Counted from the first letter of the stretch, positions 16,792 through 26,887 are shown. The stretch is 64,000 bases of DNA from JAJTHY01 sp964458795 (GCA_964458795.1 CAYWJW010000001.1:16952-80951); one strand, 5' to 3'. Translations and numbers: made by a program. The notes: generated by a model from the letters alone, not told the origin.

Positions 16792-18231
16792 TTAACCCAC
16801 CTTCCTAGTAACCCAGGTTCTTCGTACATCATCATATATATATAAAACAGGTTCATCATCATAAGGGGAGTAGGTGATGTCATGGAATTGCACCATGCGG
16901 TTGAAGTACAGGCTTTTATTATAGCCTCCCTGACCTGCAAGATTTCGGTAATATACTACATAATTCTGCTTCTTCTTAAATTCAGGAATTAGATTTATAA
17001 CGTCGCTAAGAGATTTAATCTCATGCTCGCCAATCCTGACTATTTGCAGCGAATAAAAAGGAGTGCCATCTATCGAGATGGTATCGATATTGGAAAGACC
17101 CGAAGTGCGCTCTATGTTGACTGCAAACACCGATCCTATAGGTGCCCCAGTAATGAATCGTATATATTCGTCAGCCTCAAAAATAATGGCATTATCAAGG
17201 CTTAGCATTTGTCTTATTCCATTTTTTTTGAGGTCATAGACTGGAACTGTAATGTCCATAAGCTTTCCATTACGATAGATCGAAAATTTTGCACTAGTTG
17301 CACTATTGTTAATAGTCTTTTGAAGTTCATAAAGATTGGGGCCCACTAGTTTATCGTTAACGGCCCAGATGATATCAGATGGCATGAGAAGTTTTTCTGC
17401 TGGAGTATCTCGTAGTACGCTGTTTACCACTAAGGTTTTGTTAAGAGAATTAGGGAATTTTTTCAAATAGCCTTTAATTAATTCCTCTGGAAATCCTAAG
17501 CTTCTAGCGGCTTTGTCTAGAGAATAATAAGCTAAAACTGCTCCTGTATCCTTGCGGATTGGTGTTTCAGACTTCTTTAGCTTTTGGTAAGCATCGTCTA
17601 GATAGCCTATGTAAAGTGCATAAGCATAAGTGCTGTCAACAGCGTAATTTATTGCCAATACTTCTCCCTTATGATTAAGAATCGGTGAGCCACTTGACCC
17701 ACCTCTAGTATTTAAGCTGATCCTAATTGTCTGATCGGGAAAGTAATTAGAGGTCTCAAACATGTTTGTAACTATTCCGGTTTGGATGGAGAACCCTTGG
17801 CTATCATTATTGCCTATGATAGTTACGGTTTCATCTAGCTTTGGGGTGTCGGTGGAAAATTTCAGTGCGATGCTATCATCTGGAAGGCTTTTGGGAAGCA
17901 CTTCCAAAAAGCTAAAGTCACTTTGTGGGTCGCTATAAATAAGCTTAGCTTTTATCTCCCTGCCATTATGGAATGTTACTGTAATGTCGTTGATATTTGT
18001 AGAGCTTACTACGTGCTTGTTTGTAACTATAATCCCTAGCGCTTTATCCACTATAAAGCCAGTGGCATAGAATTCTCCAGTATGGCTGTAGGGAGACTTT
18101 ATAACTATGTTGGATATACTAACTACCCCTTTCTTCCAGAGATCAACTTTTTCATTAGCAGCAAGAGCTTGCGCAGTTAAGGCGTAAATCAGCACGAGTA
18201 TAAGGCCTAAGTATCTAAACATGGCATGCAA
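16792..18231 (-). CDS. DegP/HtrA-like periplasmic serine protease with PDZ domains
   Basis: A 479-residue protein with a signal peptide ending ALA (about residue 24), a trypsin-like domain with His73 (TNKHVVSS), Asp105 (QSDFSFLEV) and Ser180 (RGGSSGSPIL), then a PDZ domain (about 240-335) and a second degenerate PDZ-like region (about 375-455). Likely degrades or refolds damaged envelope proteins. It differs from classical DegP in the active-site loop (SSGSP for NSGGP) and in the lack of a long LA loop, so it may be a divergent relative rather than the main DegP. Confidence 0.8.
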   Translation of the reverse strand: MHAMFRYLGLILVLIYALTAQALAANEKVDLWKKGVVSISNIVIKSPYSHTGEFYATGFIVDKALGIIVTNKHVVSSTNINDITVTFHNGREIKAKLIYSDPQSDFSFLEVLPKSLPDDSIALKFSTDTPKLDETVTIIGNNDSQGFSIQTGIVTNMFETSNYFPDQTIRISLNTRGGSSGSPILNHKGEVLAINYAVDSTYAYALYIGYLDDAYQKLKKSETPIRKDTGAVLAYYSLDKAARSLGFPEELIKGYLKKFPNSLNKTLVVNSVLRDTPAEKLLMPSDIIWAVNDKLVGPNLYELQKTINNSATSAKFSIYRNGKLMDITVPVYDLKKNGIRQMLSLDNAIIFEADEYIRFITGAPIGSVFAVNIERTSGLSNIDTISIDGTPFYSLQIVRIGEHEIKSLSDVINLIPEFKKKQNYVVYYRNLAGQGGYNKSLYFNRMVQFHDITYSPYDDEPVLYIYDDVRRTWVTRKVG

Positions 18232-18314
18232 ATAATTTTAATACATTTATAATAGCAATCTTGATTGCCTTCACAACTTAAATTAGATAATATGTCGATG
18301 GATATAAATTATAG

Positions 18315-21089
18315 ATGGCAACTTTGACAGATACACCAAACAAAGGATTTAAAAATACAATTTCAGTTTCTATTGAAAGTGAAATGAAGCGCTCGTACTT
18401 AGATTATGCGATGAGCGTAATAGTCAGCAGGGCTTTGCCAGACTGTAGAGATGGGCTAAAGCCAGTTCATAGGCGCATACTCTTTGGCATGCATCAGATG
18501 AATAACTACCATGATAAGCCGCATAAGAAATCTGCGAGGATTGTCGGTGAAGTAATGGGTAAGTATCACCCACATGGTGATGCACCTATTTATGGCTCGT
18601 TGGTTAGAATGGCACAGGAATTCTCTTTGAGGGATCCATTGGTAGATGGTCAAGGAAACTTTGGTTCAGTTGATGGAGATTCTCCGGCGGCGATGAGGTA
18701 TACCGAGGCTAGGCTCTCTAAAATTGCTGCCAAAATGCTTGGTGATATTGATCAAGAAACAGTCGACTTTCAAGACAACTATGATGGGAGTGAGAGCGAA
18801 CCAAAAGTTTTACCAGCGCGCTTTCCAAATCTTTTGGTTAATGGTACTAGCGGTATTGCAGTTGGTATGGCTACAAATATACCAACTCATAATCTGGGGG
18901 AAGTTATTGATGCATGCTTTGCATATATTGAGAACTCCGAGATCACATCAGAAGAGTTGGTAGAGTTCGTTCAAGCGCCTGATTTCCCAACTGGAGGGAT
19001 GATTGTAGGGGCTACTCAAGCAAGAAATGCGCTAATAAGCGGTAAGGGCATCATCATGATGCGAGGCAGAGCAGAGATAGAAGAGATAGGAGGGCATTTT
19101 GCTATAATAATAAAAGAGCTTCCTTATCAAGTTAACAAATCGGAGTTAGTTAAGAAGATAGAGCACCTTTCCCGTGATAAAGTAATAGAGGGTATCTCCG
19201 AGCTGCGTGATGAATCCAATAAACTTGGTATCCGTATAGTTGTTGAACTCAAAAGGGATGCGACACCTGAAGTAGTGATAAATCAGCTTTATAAGCACTC
19301 TGAGCTACAGACAAGCTTTGGTGTTAATATGTTGGCGCTTAATAATGGACGCCCTATTTTGATGGGTCTTAAGGAGATAATATCATCGTTTGTAGATTTC
19401 CGCAAAGAAGTGGTGACAAGACGTACGGTATATCAGTTGAATAAAGCCCGTAATAAAGCGCATGTGTTGATTGGTCTATCTCTTGCAGTTGCCAATATCG
19501 ACGAAGTGATCGCAATGATCAAGGGATCACCTAATCCTCAAGAGGCTAAGAAGCGGCTGATGGAGAAATATTGGCAAGCCGATGAAGTAATACCTCTCCT
19601 TAAACTGGTTGATGACTATAGGAATGATCTTGTTGACGGTAAGTGCCGTTTTACTCTTGAGCAAGCTGAAGCAATTCTAGAAATGAAGCTTTCAAAACTT
19701 ACAGGGCTTGAGAAAGGAAAGATTGAGAACGAGCTTGCAGAACTAGCTAAAACCATTGCAGACTTCTTAGAATTGCTTGGGTCAAAGGAAAGGCTGTTTG
19801 CCCTAATATCAAAAGAATTGCAAGAAGTTAGGGATGCATTTGCTACTCCGCGCCGTACAGAAATAATTTTAGATGATCGTGAATTCAACGATGAAGACCT
19901 AATTGCACGCGAAGAAATGGTGGTGACCAACACCATGGGTGGGTTCATTAAGCGTGTTCCGCTTGATACCTATAGAGCGCAAAGACGTGGTGGTAAAGGT
20001 AGGTCTGCGATGTCTGTTTATGCGGATGACACAACTACAGATATAATAGTGGCTAGTACTCATGCACCGCTTCTATTCTTCTCCTCATTTGGAAAAGTAT
20101 ATAGAATGAAGGTCTATAAGTTGCCGCTCAGCGCTCCGCAGTCTAAAGGTAAAGCGCTGGTAAATATGCTGCCGCTTGCAAAGGACGAAAGGATTACCAA
20201 CATCATGCCGTTGCCGGAGAACCCCGAAGAATGGGCTGATTATAGCATTGTGTTTGCCACTAGAAGCGGTAATATTAGGCGCAATGAGCTCAGTGCTTTC
20301 TCAAGTATTCAGGCCAATGGTAAAATAGCTATGCAACTTGATCAGGGTGATGCGCTTATAGGAGTTAGTATTGCGAGATCTACTGATCATATCTTACTAT
20401 GTACTAAATATGGTAAAGCATTACGATTCCCGCTTTCAAAGTTACGTATTTTCAAGAGCCGCAAATCTGATGGTGTTAGAGGGATTAAATTTGCGCATGA
20501 AAATGATGCGGTTGTTTCTATGGCAATTTTATCAGAAGCCAAAGCAACTCTTGAGCAGCGTGAGGAGTATTTGAAAATCCCAGTTGAAATAAGGTTGGGC
20601 TATAAAAATACAAAAGACGTCGAAAAGTTTAAAAGCGAAGTTGTTGATAGCGATATAATATTTACTAACTTAAATATGGAAGCGGCTTTAGAGTTGGCTG
20701 CAGCTGAGCAGTTTATCCTAACAGTTACTGAAAACGGATATGGCAAACGCACCTCGCTTTATGAATACCGTGTGACTGGTAGAGGAGGTCAGGGTATATT
20801 GAATATAGATACTGCAGAGCGAAATGGTCCGGTTGTTGCGAGCTTACCAGTTGCGACCGAAGATCAGATTATTCTGCTAACTAGCGGAGGAACTTTGATT
20901 AGAACTAAGGTGATTGATATAAGAATAACTGGTCGAAACGCGAAAGGTGTTAAAGTTATGACTGCACAAGATAGTGAAAAAGTTATATCGGTAACTCGGA
21001 TCTTAAACGAAGGGGTTGCTGCAGCTGATGAATTGGAGGAAAGTGACGAAATACCTAGCGCTGATACACAAGCAGCTGTGGGAGAGTAA
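18315..21089 (+). CDS. gyrA: DNA gyrase subunit A
   Basis: A 924-residue GyrA. The breakage-reunion domain carries the active Tyr129 (AMRYTEARLSK) and the quinolone pocket YHPHGDAPIYGSLVRMAQ; the C-terminal beta-pinwheel includes the GyrA-box-like QRRGGKG (about residue 558). It introduces negative supercoils with GyrB. At the positions equivalent to E. coli Ser83 and Asp87 it has Ala90 and Gly94, a combination expected to lower fluoroquinolone binding. The stop is 2 nt before the tautomerase start, suggesting an operon with the next genes. Confidence 0.97.
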   Translation: MATLTDTPNKGFKNTISVSIESEMKRSYLDYAMSVIVSRALPDCRDGLKPVHRRILFGMHQMNNYHDKPHKKSARIVGEVMGKYHPHGDAPIYGSLVRMAQEFSLRDPLVDGQGNFGSVDGDSPAAMRYTEARLSKIAAKMLGDIDQETVDFQDNYDGSESEPKVLPARFPNLLVNGTSGIAVGMATNIPTHNLGEVIDACFAYIENSEITSEELVEFVQAPDFPTGGMIVGATQARNALISGKGIIMMRGRAEIEEIGGHFAIIIKELPYQVNKSELVKKIEHLSRDKVIEGISELRDESNKLGIRIVVELKRDATPEVVINQLYKHSELQTSFGVNMLALNNGRPILMGLKEIISSFVDFRKEVVTRRTVYQLNKARNKAHVLIGLSLAVANIDEVIAMIKGSPNPQEAKKRLMEKYWQADEVIPLLKLVDDYRNDLVDGKCRFTLEQAEAILEMKLSKLTGLEKGKIENELAELAKTIADFLELLGSKERLFALISKELQEVRDAFATPRRTEIILDDREFNDEDLIAREEMVVTNTMGGFIKRVPLDTYRAQRRGGKGRSAMSVYADDTTTDIIVASTHAPLLFFSSFGKVYRMKVYKLPLSAPQSKGKALVNMLPLAKDERITNIMPLPENPEEWADYSIVFATRSGNIRRNELSAFSSIQANGKIAMQLDQGDALIGVSIARSTDHILLCTKYGKALRFPLSKLRIFKSRKSDGVRGIKFAHENDAVVSMAILSEAKATLEQREEYLKIPVEIRLGYKNTKDVEKFKSEVVDSDIIFTNLNMEAALELAAAEQFILTVTENGYGKRTSLYEYRVTGRGGQGILNIDTAERNGPVVASLPVATEDQIILLTSGGTLIRTKVIDIRITGRNAKGVKVMTAQDSEKVISVTRILNEGVAAADELEESDEIPSADTQAAVGE

Positions 21090-21091
21090 AG

Positions 21092-21292
21092 ATGCCCATT
21101 ATAACACTTAAGATGCTTGAAGGAAGGTCTGATGAGGTTAAGGCGAAGTTGGTAAAAAGATTGACGGATACGTGCGTTGATTTACTTGACTCTAAACCAG
21201 AAAATGTTGAAGTAATTATTGAAGAGATAGAAAGCTCAAATTACGCAAAAGCTGGAATATTGCATAACCAAAGAGAGATGGAAAATGGCTAA
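21092..21292 (+). CDS. 4-oxalocrotonate tautomerase family protein
   Basis: 66 residues starting MPIITLKMLEGRSDE. The Pro after the initiator Met would be the catalytic N-terminal proline after Met removal. KAKLVKRLTDTCVDLLDSKPENVEVIIEEI matches the family's helix and strand. Physiological substrate unknown. Overlaps the tolB start by 8 nt and follows gyrA by 2 nt. Confidence 0.88.
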   Translation: MPIITLKMLEGRSDEVKAKLVKRLTDTCVDLLDSKPENVEVIIEEIESSNYAKAGILHNQREMENG

Positions 21293-22586
21293 ATATATTA
21301 AATTCATTTTTGTAGCACTTAGTCTGCTTTGTATGGATGCAAGAGCTGCACTTAAGATAGATATCACCCAAGGTCAGGTGGATCCAATGCCTATAGCCAT
21401 AAGTGACTTTTATGATGCAAGTGGGCAGTCCTCTTCTTTAGGTAGTCAAATTCGCGAAGTAGTAGAAAATGATCTAAAGAGCTCAGGCATATTCCGACCT
21501 ATAAGCAAAGATGCATTCTTAGAAAACTTAACTATTGATAAGAAACCAACCTTCACAAGTTGGCGCCAGATTGGAGCGCTTGCTTTTACTAGCGGAAGAA
21601 TAACTCAAAACGGCGATAAAATAACTGTTGAATTCAGACTTTGGGACCCAGCTGTGGAAACTCAGATAGAAGGCACTTCATTTACACTGTCCGACAAATC
21701 TTGGCGTAGGGTAGGACATAAAATTGCTGACCAGGTTTACAAGCGTTTAACAGGAGAGGGTGGTTATTTCGATACTCGGATAGTATTCATCTCCGAAACT
21801 GGGCCGTTTAATAAACGCGTAAAGAAGCTTGCAATTATGGACTCTGATGGAGCTGGATATAAGGAATTGACTGATGGCAGAAATCTAGTGTTGACACCAC
21901 GATTTGATCCAAAATCTCAGCGTATCATCTATGTGTCTTACAAGAATCGCGTACCTCATGTATATTTGTTGGAATTACAAACCGGTCATCAGACGCTTAT
22001 TGGGAATTTCCCTGGAATGTCGTTTGCTCCACAATTTTCTCCAGATGGAAGAAAGGCGGTATTGTCCGTTGCGAAAGATGGTACCACAGATATATATGAG
22101 CTTGGTTTAGATTCAGGTGGGTTACGCAGACTCACTTCAACACATGGAGCCATTAACACATCTCCTAGTTACTCACCTGATGGTGGCAAAATTGCCTTCA
22201 ACTCGGATCGTGGTGGACAACCTCAGCTATATATTATGAATGCGAATGGTGGAGATGTACGTAGAATAAGCTTCGGAGATGGGAGCTACAATTCTCCAGT
22301 CTGGTCTCCAAGGGGTGATTATATAGCATTCACTAAAACAAAAGGTGGATTACGTTATACAGGGGTTATGCGTACAGATGGAAGTGGCGAAAGGTTGCTT
22401 ACTTCATCATGGATGGACGAAGGACCTACGTGGTCACCCAATGGACGTGTTATTATGTTCTCGCGTCAAGCTCGAGGAGGAGCTGGATATAATATATATG
22501 CAGTAGATATAACAGGATACAATGAACGTAAAATTGACACGCCAATGGATGCATCTGACCCTGCTTGGTCGCCACTTTTGAATTAG
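21285..22586 (+). CDS. tolB: Tol-Pal system protein TolB
   Basis: A 433-residue periplasmic protein: signal peptide (about 1-22, ending ARA), N-terminal TolB domain (VDPMPIAISDFYD), then a six-bladed beta-propeller with repeated SPDGxKIAFNSDRGGxxQLYIMNANG units. It links Pal at the outer membrane with TolA during cell constriction. No tolA or pal nearby. Confidence 0.96.
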   Translation: MAKYIKFIFVALSLLCMDARAALKIDITQGQVDPMPIAISDFYDASGQSSSLGSQIREVVENDLKSSGIFRPISKDAFLENLTIDKKPTFTSWRQIGALAFTSGRITQNGDKITVEFRLWDPAVETQIEGTSFTLSDKSWRRVGHKIADQVYKRLTGEGGYFDTRIVFISETGPFNKRVKKLAIMDSDGAGYKELTDGRNLVLTPRFDPKSQRIIYVSYKNRVPHVYLLELQTGHQTLIGNFPGMSFAPQFSPDGRKAVLSVAKDGTTDIYELGLDSGGLRRLTSTHGAINTSPSYSPDGGKIAFNSDRGGQPQLYIMNANGGDVRRISFGDGSYNSPVWSPRGDYIAFTKTKGGLRYTGVMRTDGSGERLLTSSWMDEGPTWSPNGRVIMFSRQARGGAGYNIYAVDITGYNERKIDTPMDASDPAWSPLLN

Positions 22587-22596
22587 GTGCTCTTTT

Positions 22597-23442
22597 ATGA
22601 TGAGAAAACCTAAGCGAGGTCTAGAAATTTTGAACCAAGCCTATTTGGCTTTAAGATTCTCGCAACTCAGGTTTGCTAATGTCATTGCGATTTTAGTATG
22701 TGTGTTGATTGTGATATTTTTAAACTCTCAAACCGAGCTTTCTGAGGGCGCACGCAATGTTTTATTTGAGATTAATTCACGTGTAGTAGAGCTCCTCAAT
22801 AAGCCATGGGAGATGACCAATAAAGCCAAAGACTACGTTGATGAGAAATTGTATCAAAAAGAAATACGTGAGCTCTCAGAGCGCAACCGCATGCTTGAGG
22901 AAATCATCATGCAGGTTGAGGCAGAAAATAAGGAGAGTAAAAAGCTTAAAGAACTGCTAAATTTTACCATGTCGGCTGATTATAAATCTTTAAGCACCAG
23001 GCTTCTCAAGGCATCTCTTGATACAGTATCGCAAGGATTTTTAATACCTGTAGGTAAAAATAAAGACGTTAATTTAAGTGCTTACGTAGTCGATGGGATA
23101 GGACTTGTTGGCAAAGTAGTTGAAGTTGCACAAGATACCGCAAAAGTAAGATTGATTACTAGTATTAATTCAAAGACACCTGTGGTTTTCTCCGAGTCAC
23201 GCGAGCAAGCTATTCTAGTTGGGGACTCAACGTCAGGTAATCGACTGCATATGATTTACTGCACTAATGCTGATAATTTAAGAGATGGTGAGACAGCGAT
23301 TACGTCGGGAGATGGAAGCATATATCCATATGGAATATTAGTTGGAAAAATTGTAAAGCAAGATAGCTCAACTTATGTACAGACTATGTTTGATATTGGT
23401 AGTTTAGAATTTGTAAAGACATACAGCAAATCTAGTAATTGA
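22597..23442 (+). CDS. mreC: rod shape-determining protein MreC
   Basis: A 281-residue protein with one membrane span (about residues 29-44), a periplasmic coiled coil (about 90-130, ELSERNRMLEEIIMQVEAEN) and the two-barrel MreC domain (VVDGIGLVGKVVEVAQDTAKV...ITSGDGSIYPYGILVGKI). It organises the elongation-type peptidoglycan machinery. It starts 10 nt after tolB. Its presence fits a lineage that still makes murein. Confidence 0.93.
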   Translation: MMRKPKRGLEILNQAYLALRFSQLRFANVIAILVCVLIVIFLNSQTELSEGARNVLFEINSRVVELLNKPWEMTNKAKDYVDEKLYQKEIRELSERNRMLEEIIMQVEAENKESKKLKELLNFTMSADYKSLSTRLLKASLDTVSQGFLIPVGKNKDVNLSAYVVDGIGLVGKVVEVAQDTAKVRLITSINSKTPVVFSESREQAILVGDSTSGNRLHMIYCTNADNLRDGETAITSGDGSIYPYGILVGKIVKQDSSTYVQTMFDIGSLEFVKTYSKSSN

Positions 23443-23461
23443 CTACAAAAATATTTTGCTT

Positions 23462-23521
23462 GGGGACTTCCATAGGGCAAATTTAAGAGCTATACTCATA
23501 AATATAAGATGAGAAAAGTGT
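23462..23521 (+). repeat. promoter-like dispersed repeat, copy C (no downstream gene)
   Basis: GGGACTTCCAT, a 17-bp spacer, TATACT, then CATAAATATAAGATGAGAAAAGTGTG, with upstream AAAAATATTTTGCTT also shared with copies B and E. Begins about 20 nt after the mreC stop. Unlike other copies, no gene follows on this strand before the convergent gene ending at 24059. Confidence 0.75.
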
Positions 23522-23631
23522 GATTCATTCCTCGGAAACCTTGACTATCTTCTGATGAGATCCTAACGTCTCATCTGGCGAAGGATGAAGGAGCTGCAGG
23601 CGACATGGGGATCTAAGAAGTTTATAAGTCA

Positions 23632-23790
23632 TACCAATTCCGGTAAATAACTGTAAAGATGCGGGATAAATTTTGATTTTTTGGGAAGTCGCTGAAAGCC
23701 CATAATACTTTACATGTTTTGGGTTTTCAGCGGTGACTAAAAAAATCAAAAGATGAAGCGCATCTGTGCAGTTATTTGCCGGAATTGGTC
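23632..23790. repeat. MITE palindrome, long form (~159 bp)
   Basis: Ends TACCAATTCCGGTAAATAACTG and CAGTTATTTGCCGGAATTGG are inverted copies; further inside, GATGCG/GCGCATC, TTGATTTTTT/AAAAAATCAA and CGCTGAAA/TTTCAGCG also pair, so nearly the whole element can fold on itself. The left side is preceded by TCA, and CA remains on the right, consistent with an imperfect TNA duplication. Confidence 0.8.
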
Positions 23791-23887
23791 AGATGATGGT
23801 CATAACAAACACTGCTTCTACACCTATAGGTACTTGATTTGAAAGGCTTAAAGTATCCGTGCAAAAACGCCACCTGCGTCGCAGAGA

Positions 23888-23918
23888 GACAAAGATTTGC
23901 TATACAATCTTTGTTTTT
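23888..23918 (+). terminator. Rho-independent terminator-like hairpin
   Basis: ACAAAGATT, 8-nt loop, AATCTTTGT, then a six-T run on the plus strand. The region 23794-24058 otherwise shows no gene. It could end a transcript from mreC or one starting in repeat copy C. Confidence 0.7.
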
Positions 23919-24058
23919 TAAAGGGTTATCTACTTTTTAATCCCGAACTCAGGTTTTAAGGTATTTTGAATGCTAAATTTATTCTAGGCACTAGTATGAA
24001 TCCTCTTGAGGTCAGGTAATATGCAAGGATAAAGTAGCTGCCAACCTTGGTAAGCCAT

Positions 24059-26785
24059 CTAAGGTGTTGCTATATTCAATTTCAAATCCTCTTTTCTATC
24101 ATCTTTTGCAAAAATAAGCACAAACTCTGTTCCTTTGCCAAGTGTAGAATAACACTCAATGCTACCACCCATGCCTTCCATAATGCGCTTACAGAAAGGT
24201 AAACCCACGCCTGTTCCGTCAGTTGATCCATTTTTATCTAATATATCAAATATATAAGGCAATTTTTCAGGTGCTATGCCATGGCCATTATCCTTAAAGT
24301 GCAACTCGTTACCCTCATACCATATCTCTATAGAGCTGTCGGGGCCTGCATATTTTAAGGCATTGCTAATTAAGTTATTGAGTACATGGCCTACAAAATG
24401 CTTGCTGCCTTTAAAATCGAACTCATTGCCTTCCTTTACTTGAATTTGATTTAGTTTGTTGCCATTGAGGCCATAAGATTTCAGGGTTTTATTTACGCAA
24501 TCACCGATGTTATAGGTTCCCATATCATCAGCTTCAGCTATATCAGTGCGCACTAGATTTAACAGCCTATCTACAGTCTTTAAAGCTCCATCACTGGCTT
24601 CTTTAAATGGCTCTAATAATTCTTTTATGTTATCGAAAGCATCTTGATTTATTTCATCAACACGGTTCTTATCCTTAAAAGCGTTTATAAGTATATCAGC
24701 CATCATAGATGCTCCATGTAGTGGATTTATTACTTCATGGCCTACTGCAGTGCCATACAGCATTTTGGATTGCAATTCTTTTTCTTGAGCCATGTCTTTG
24801 TGTTTGAGGATAAGTACGACACCTGTTGTGAGTATGCAGTATACATAAGGAAACACCTTGGGCGCATCGCTTGTAACTAGAGCCAAGTTGTAACCTGTTA
24901 ATTTGAATAATGCATAGGCTGCAGCAAATCCTACAACGGATAGAAACACCATTGTAAACAATCCACCAAATACATAGAGCAGTATAATACTCAACATCAA
25001 GTTGAGTATCCATGGCGCACTGCTTGCATACACAAGTGCAATATATGAAGATAAGAATGGGAAGCAGTATAGTAGTGTTATATACCAGTATATAGGCATA
25101 TATTTAGCTCGTTGCTTGGGAGTTAAATAATAATCATGTACACAAAGTCCAAAGCACAAAATAGTTGCTAGTACTTTCATACACAAAATGGTGTGCATAA
25201 TAGTATTATTCGTAAACTCCATGAAGAATGATGACCCAAGAAAATATACTACTCCTAACCCACCGAAGAGGTAACAGTATTCTTTGTGCCTGCTAGTTTG
25301 CTTCTTTATTAGCTTTGTTATATACGCGACTATACTCTTACTTTTAGGTGAGTTAACGAGAGGACGTATATGTCCGGTGAATATATTATTTCCAACTTCT
25401 TGGCCTGTGTATACCTGCCAATAGTGCATGCCGAATAGGCCCATAGTACTTCCTATGATACCAAATAGAAGACTAATTGTTGCAAATTCACCAGTTATAT
25501 ACCCACCTAAAAGCACTCCAATAATTCCAAGAATAGAGGAGCATACAAAAGATTTCGTGGTTGTCTGAAACAACATGAAGCCAGATACAAGTGGAATTAA
25601 AACAACTGGCTCCCAGAAGTTGCCTGCTAGCCATTCAAGTTCCATAACACCAGCTCCAGTAAGTGCTATTGTCACGGATAAAGTGGCTATTACAAGCACC
25701 GATACTCTAGCTATAAGGAGCTCTTGTTTATCTGTAAGCTTTGGAAAAAGAGCTTTTGCTATATCATGTGCACATACAACACTAGTAGTATTAAGCCAAG
25801 AATCAGCCGTGGACATGATAGCAGCAAGTATACCGCTAATAAGAAGTCCTGTGATTCCTATAGGCAAGTAATTACCTATCAGGTAGAAAAATGCCAAATT
25901 AGGGTCAACCTCAGGTGCTTTTACCTTAATTACGAAGCCAATAAGGCAAATAATCAAAGCAAATGGTAGTGATGTACAAGCCAGCATTTTCAGGGTTTTA
26001 TTGAGCTGTTTGCTATCATTTGCCATTAAAAACCTTTGCATGAAGGTGCCTGGTGACATAGGGATTGTAAAATAGAGTATCATACTGGCAAGCAGAAGGA
26101 CATTGCTCTTTGTGAAATCTATAGAAAGATGTGACGAAGGCAAATTGGATACTAAGCTATCATATCCTCCAATATCGTGGAAAGCTATTGCACAAGCAAG
26201 AGGGATAGCAACCAGTAAAATCAAGCCCTGAAAAGTATCAGTAAGTGCTACAGCTCTAATACCGCCAAAAATAGAATAGAGAACAAGCACACCAAATCCT
26301 ATTAATACGCCTGATGCATGTGAAACGCCTAGGAAGTAATTAAATAGATAGCCAATAGCACCTACTTGCATGGAAATAACGCCTATCGAGAAAAATATTG
26401 CTAATATATTGGTTAGCCATTTTCCAGGCTTTCCATATAAGAATCCCATAACATCGCTAACAGACATACATCCAGCCTTTTTAAATACATCAATGTTTCG
26501 TGCAAACACTTTAGCTGTAACAAGCCAAATAAGCGGTTCTGCCAGAACTGCAATTGCAAAGATTAAGCCCATAGAATGGAGCTTTTCAACCATGCCGACA
26601 GTTGACCCTGCACCAATATGGGTTGCGAATATAGTAAAAAATAGGACTGTACTGGAAATATACCCAGTTCCGATTGTATATTCTCGTATAGTCTTAATGG
26701 TGCTCGCTTTATAAAGCCCAATAACTAGGCATAGAGTCAGGTAGACACCAATAACAGTAATATCTAATATATGTAAGTTACTCAT
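24059..26785 (-). CDS. sodium:solute symporter-histidine kinase fusion (CbrA-like)
   Basis: A 908-residue two-part protein. Residues 1 to about 490 form an SSS/PutP-like symporter with 12-13 spans (GAGSTVGMVEKLHSMGL, then ILAAIMSTADSWLNTTS). A further membrane block (about 500-650) leads to a histidine kinase with an atypical H-box GHEVINPLHG (His near 682), the N-box NNLISNALKYA, and G boxes DNGHGIAPEKLPYIF and GVGLPFCKRIMEGMGGS. I infer a nutrient-sensing kinase that uses a transporter as its sensor. No response regulator is adjacent; NtrX is about 11 kb away. The ligand is unknown. Confidence 0.88.
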   Translation of the reverse strand: MSNLHILDITVIGVYLTLCLVIGLYKASTIKTIREYTIGTGYISSTVLFFTIFATHIGAGSTVGMVEKLHSMGLIFAIAVLAEPLIWLVTAKVFARNIDVFKKAGCMSVSDVMGFLYGKPGKWLTNILAIFFSIGVISMQVGAIGYLFNYFLGVSHASGVLIGFGVLVLYSIFGGIRAVALTDTFQGLILLVAIPLACAIAFHDIGGYDSLVSNLPSSHLSIDFTKSNVLLLASMILYFTIPMSPGTFMQRFLMANDSKQLNKTLKMLACTSLPFALIICLIGFVIKVKAPEVDPNLAFFYLIGNYLPIGITGLLISGILAAIMSTADSWLNTTSVVCAHDIAKALFPKLTDKQELLIARVSVLVIATLSVTIALTGAGVMELEWLAGNFWEPVVLIPLVSGFMLFQTTTKSFVCSSILGIIGVLLGGYITGEFATISLLFGIIGSTMGLFGMHYWQVYTGQEVGNNIFTGHIRPLVNSPKSKSIVAYITKLIKKQTSRHKEYCYLFGGLGVVYFLGSSFFMEFTNNTIMHTILCMKVLATILCFGLCVHDYYLTPKQRAKYMPIYWYITLLYCFPFLSSYIALVYASSAPWILNLMLSIILLYVFGGLFTMVFLSVVGFAAAYALFKLTGYNLALVTSDAPKVFPYVYCILTTGVVLILKHKDMAQEKELQSKMLYGTAVGHEVINPLHGASMMADILINAFKDKNRVDEINQDAFDNIKELLEPFKEASDGALKTVDRLLNLVRTDIAEADDMGTYNIGDCVNKTLKSYGLNGNKLNQIQVKEGNEFDFKGSKHFVGHVLNNLISNALKYAGPDSSIEIWYEGNELHFKDNGHGIAPEKLPYIFDILDKNGSTDGTGVGLPFCKRIMEGMGGSIECYSTLGKGTEFVLIFAKDDRKEDLKLNIATP

Positions 26786-26887
26786 TTTAATGTGGGTATA
26801 AAGTTATTAAGCTCCTAATACTTAAGGAAATATTTCACGATATTTTAACCATTTGAGTAGTTGTTTGTAAACAAATAATTTTGTTTA

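Noticed and set aside
23525..23749. 74-codon frame across the long MITE
   Set aside because: Made of repeat and palindrome sequence; similar frames appear at other copies only because the repeat end is open in that phase.
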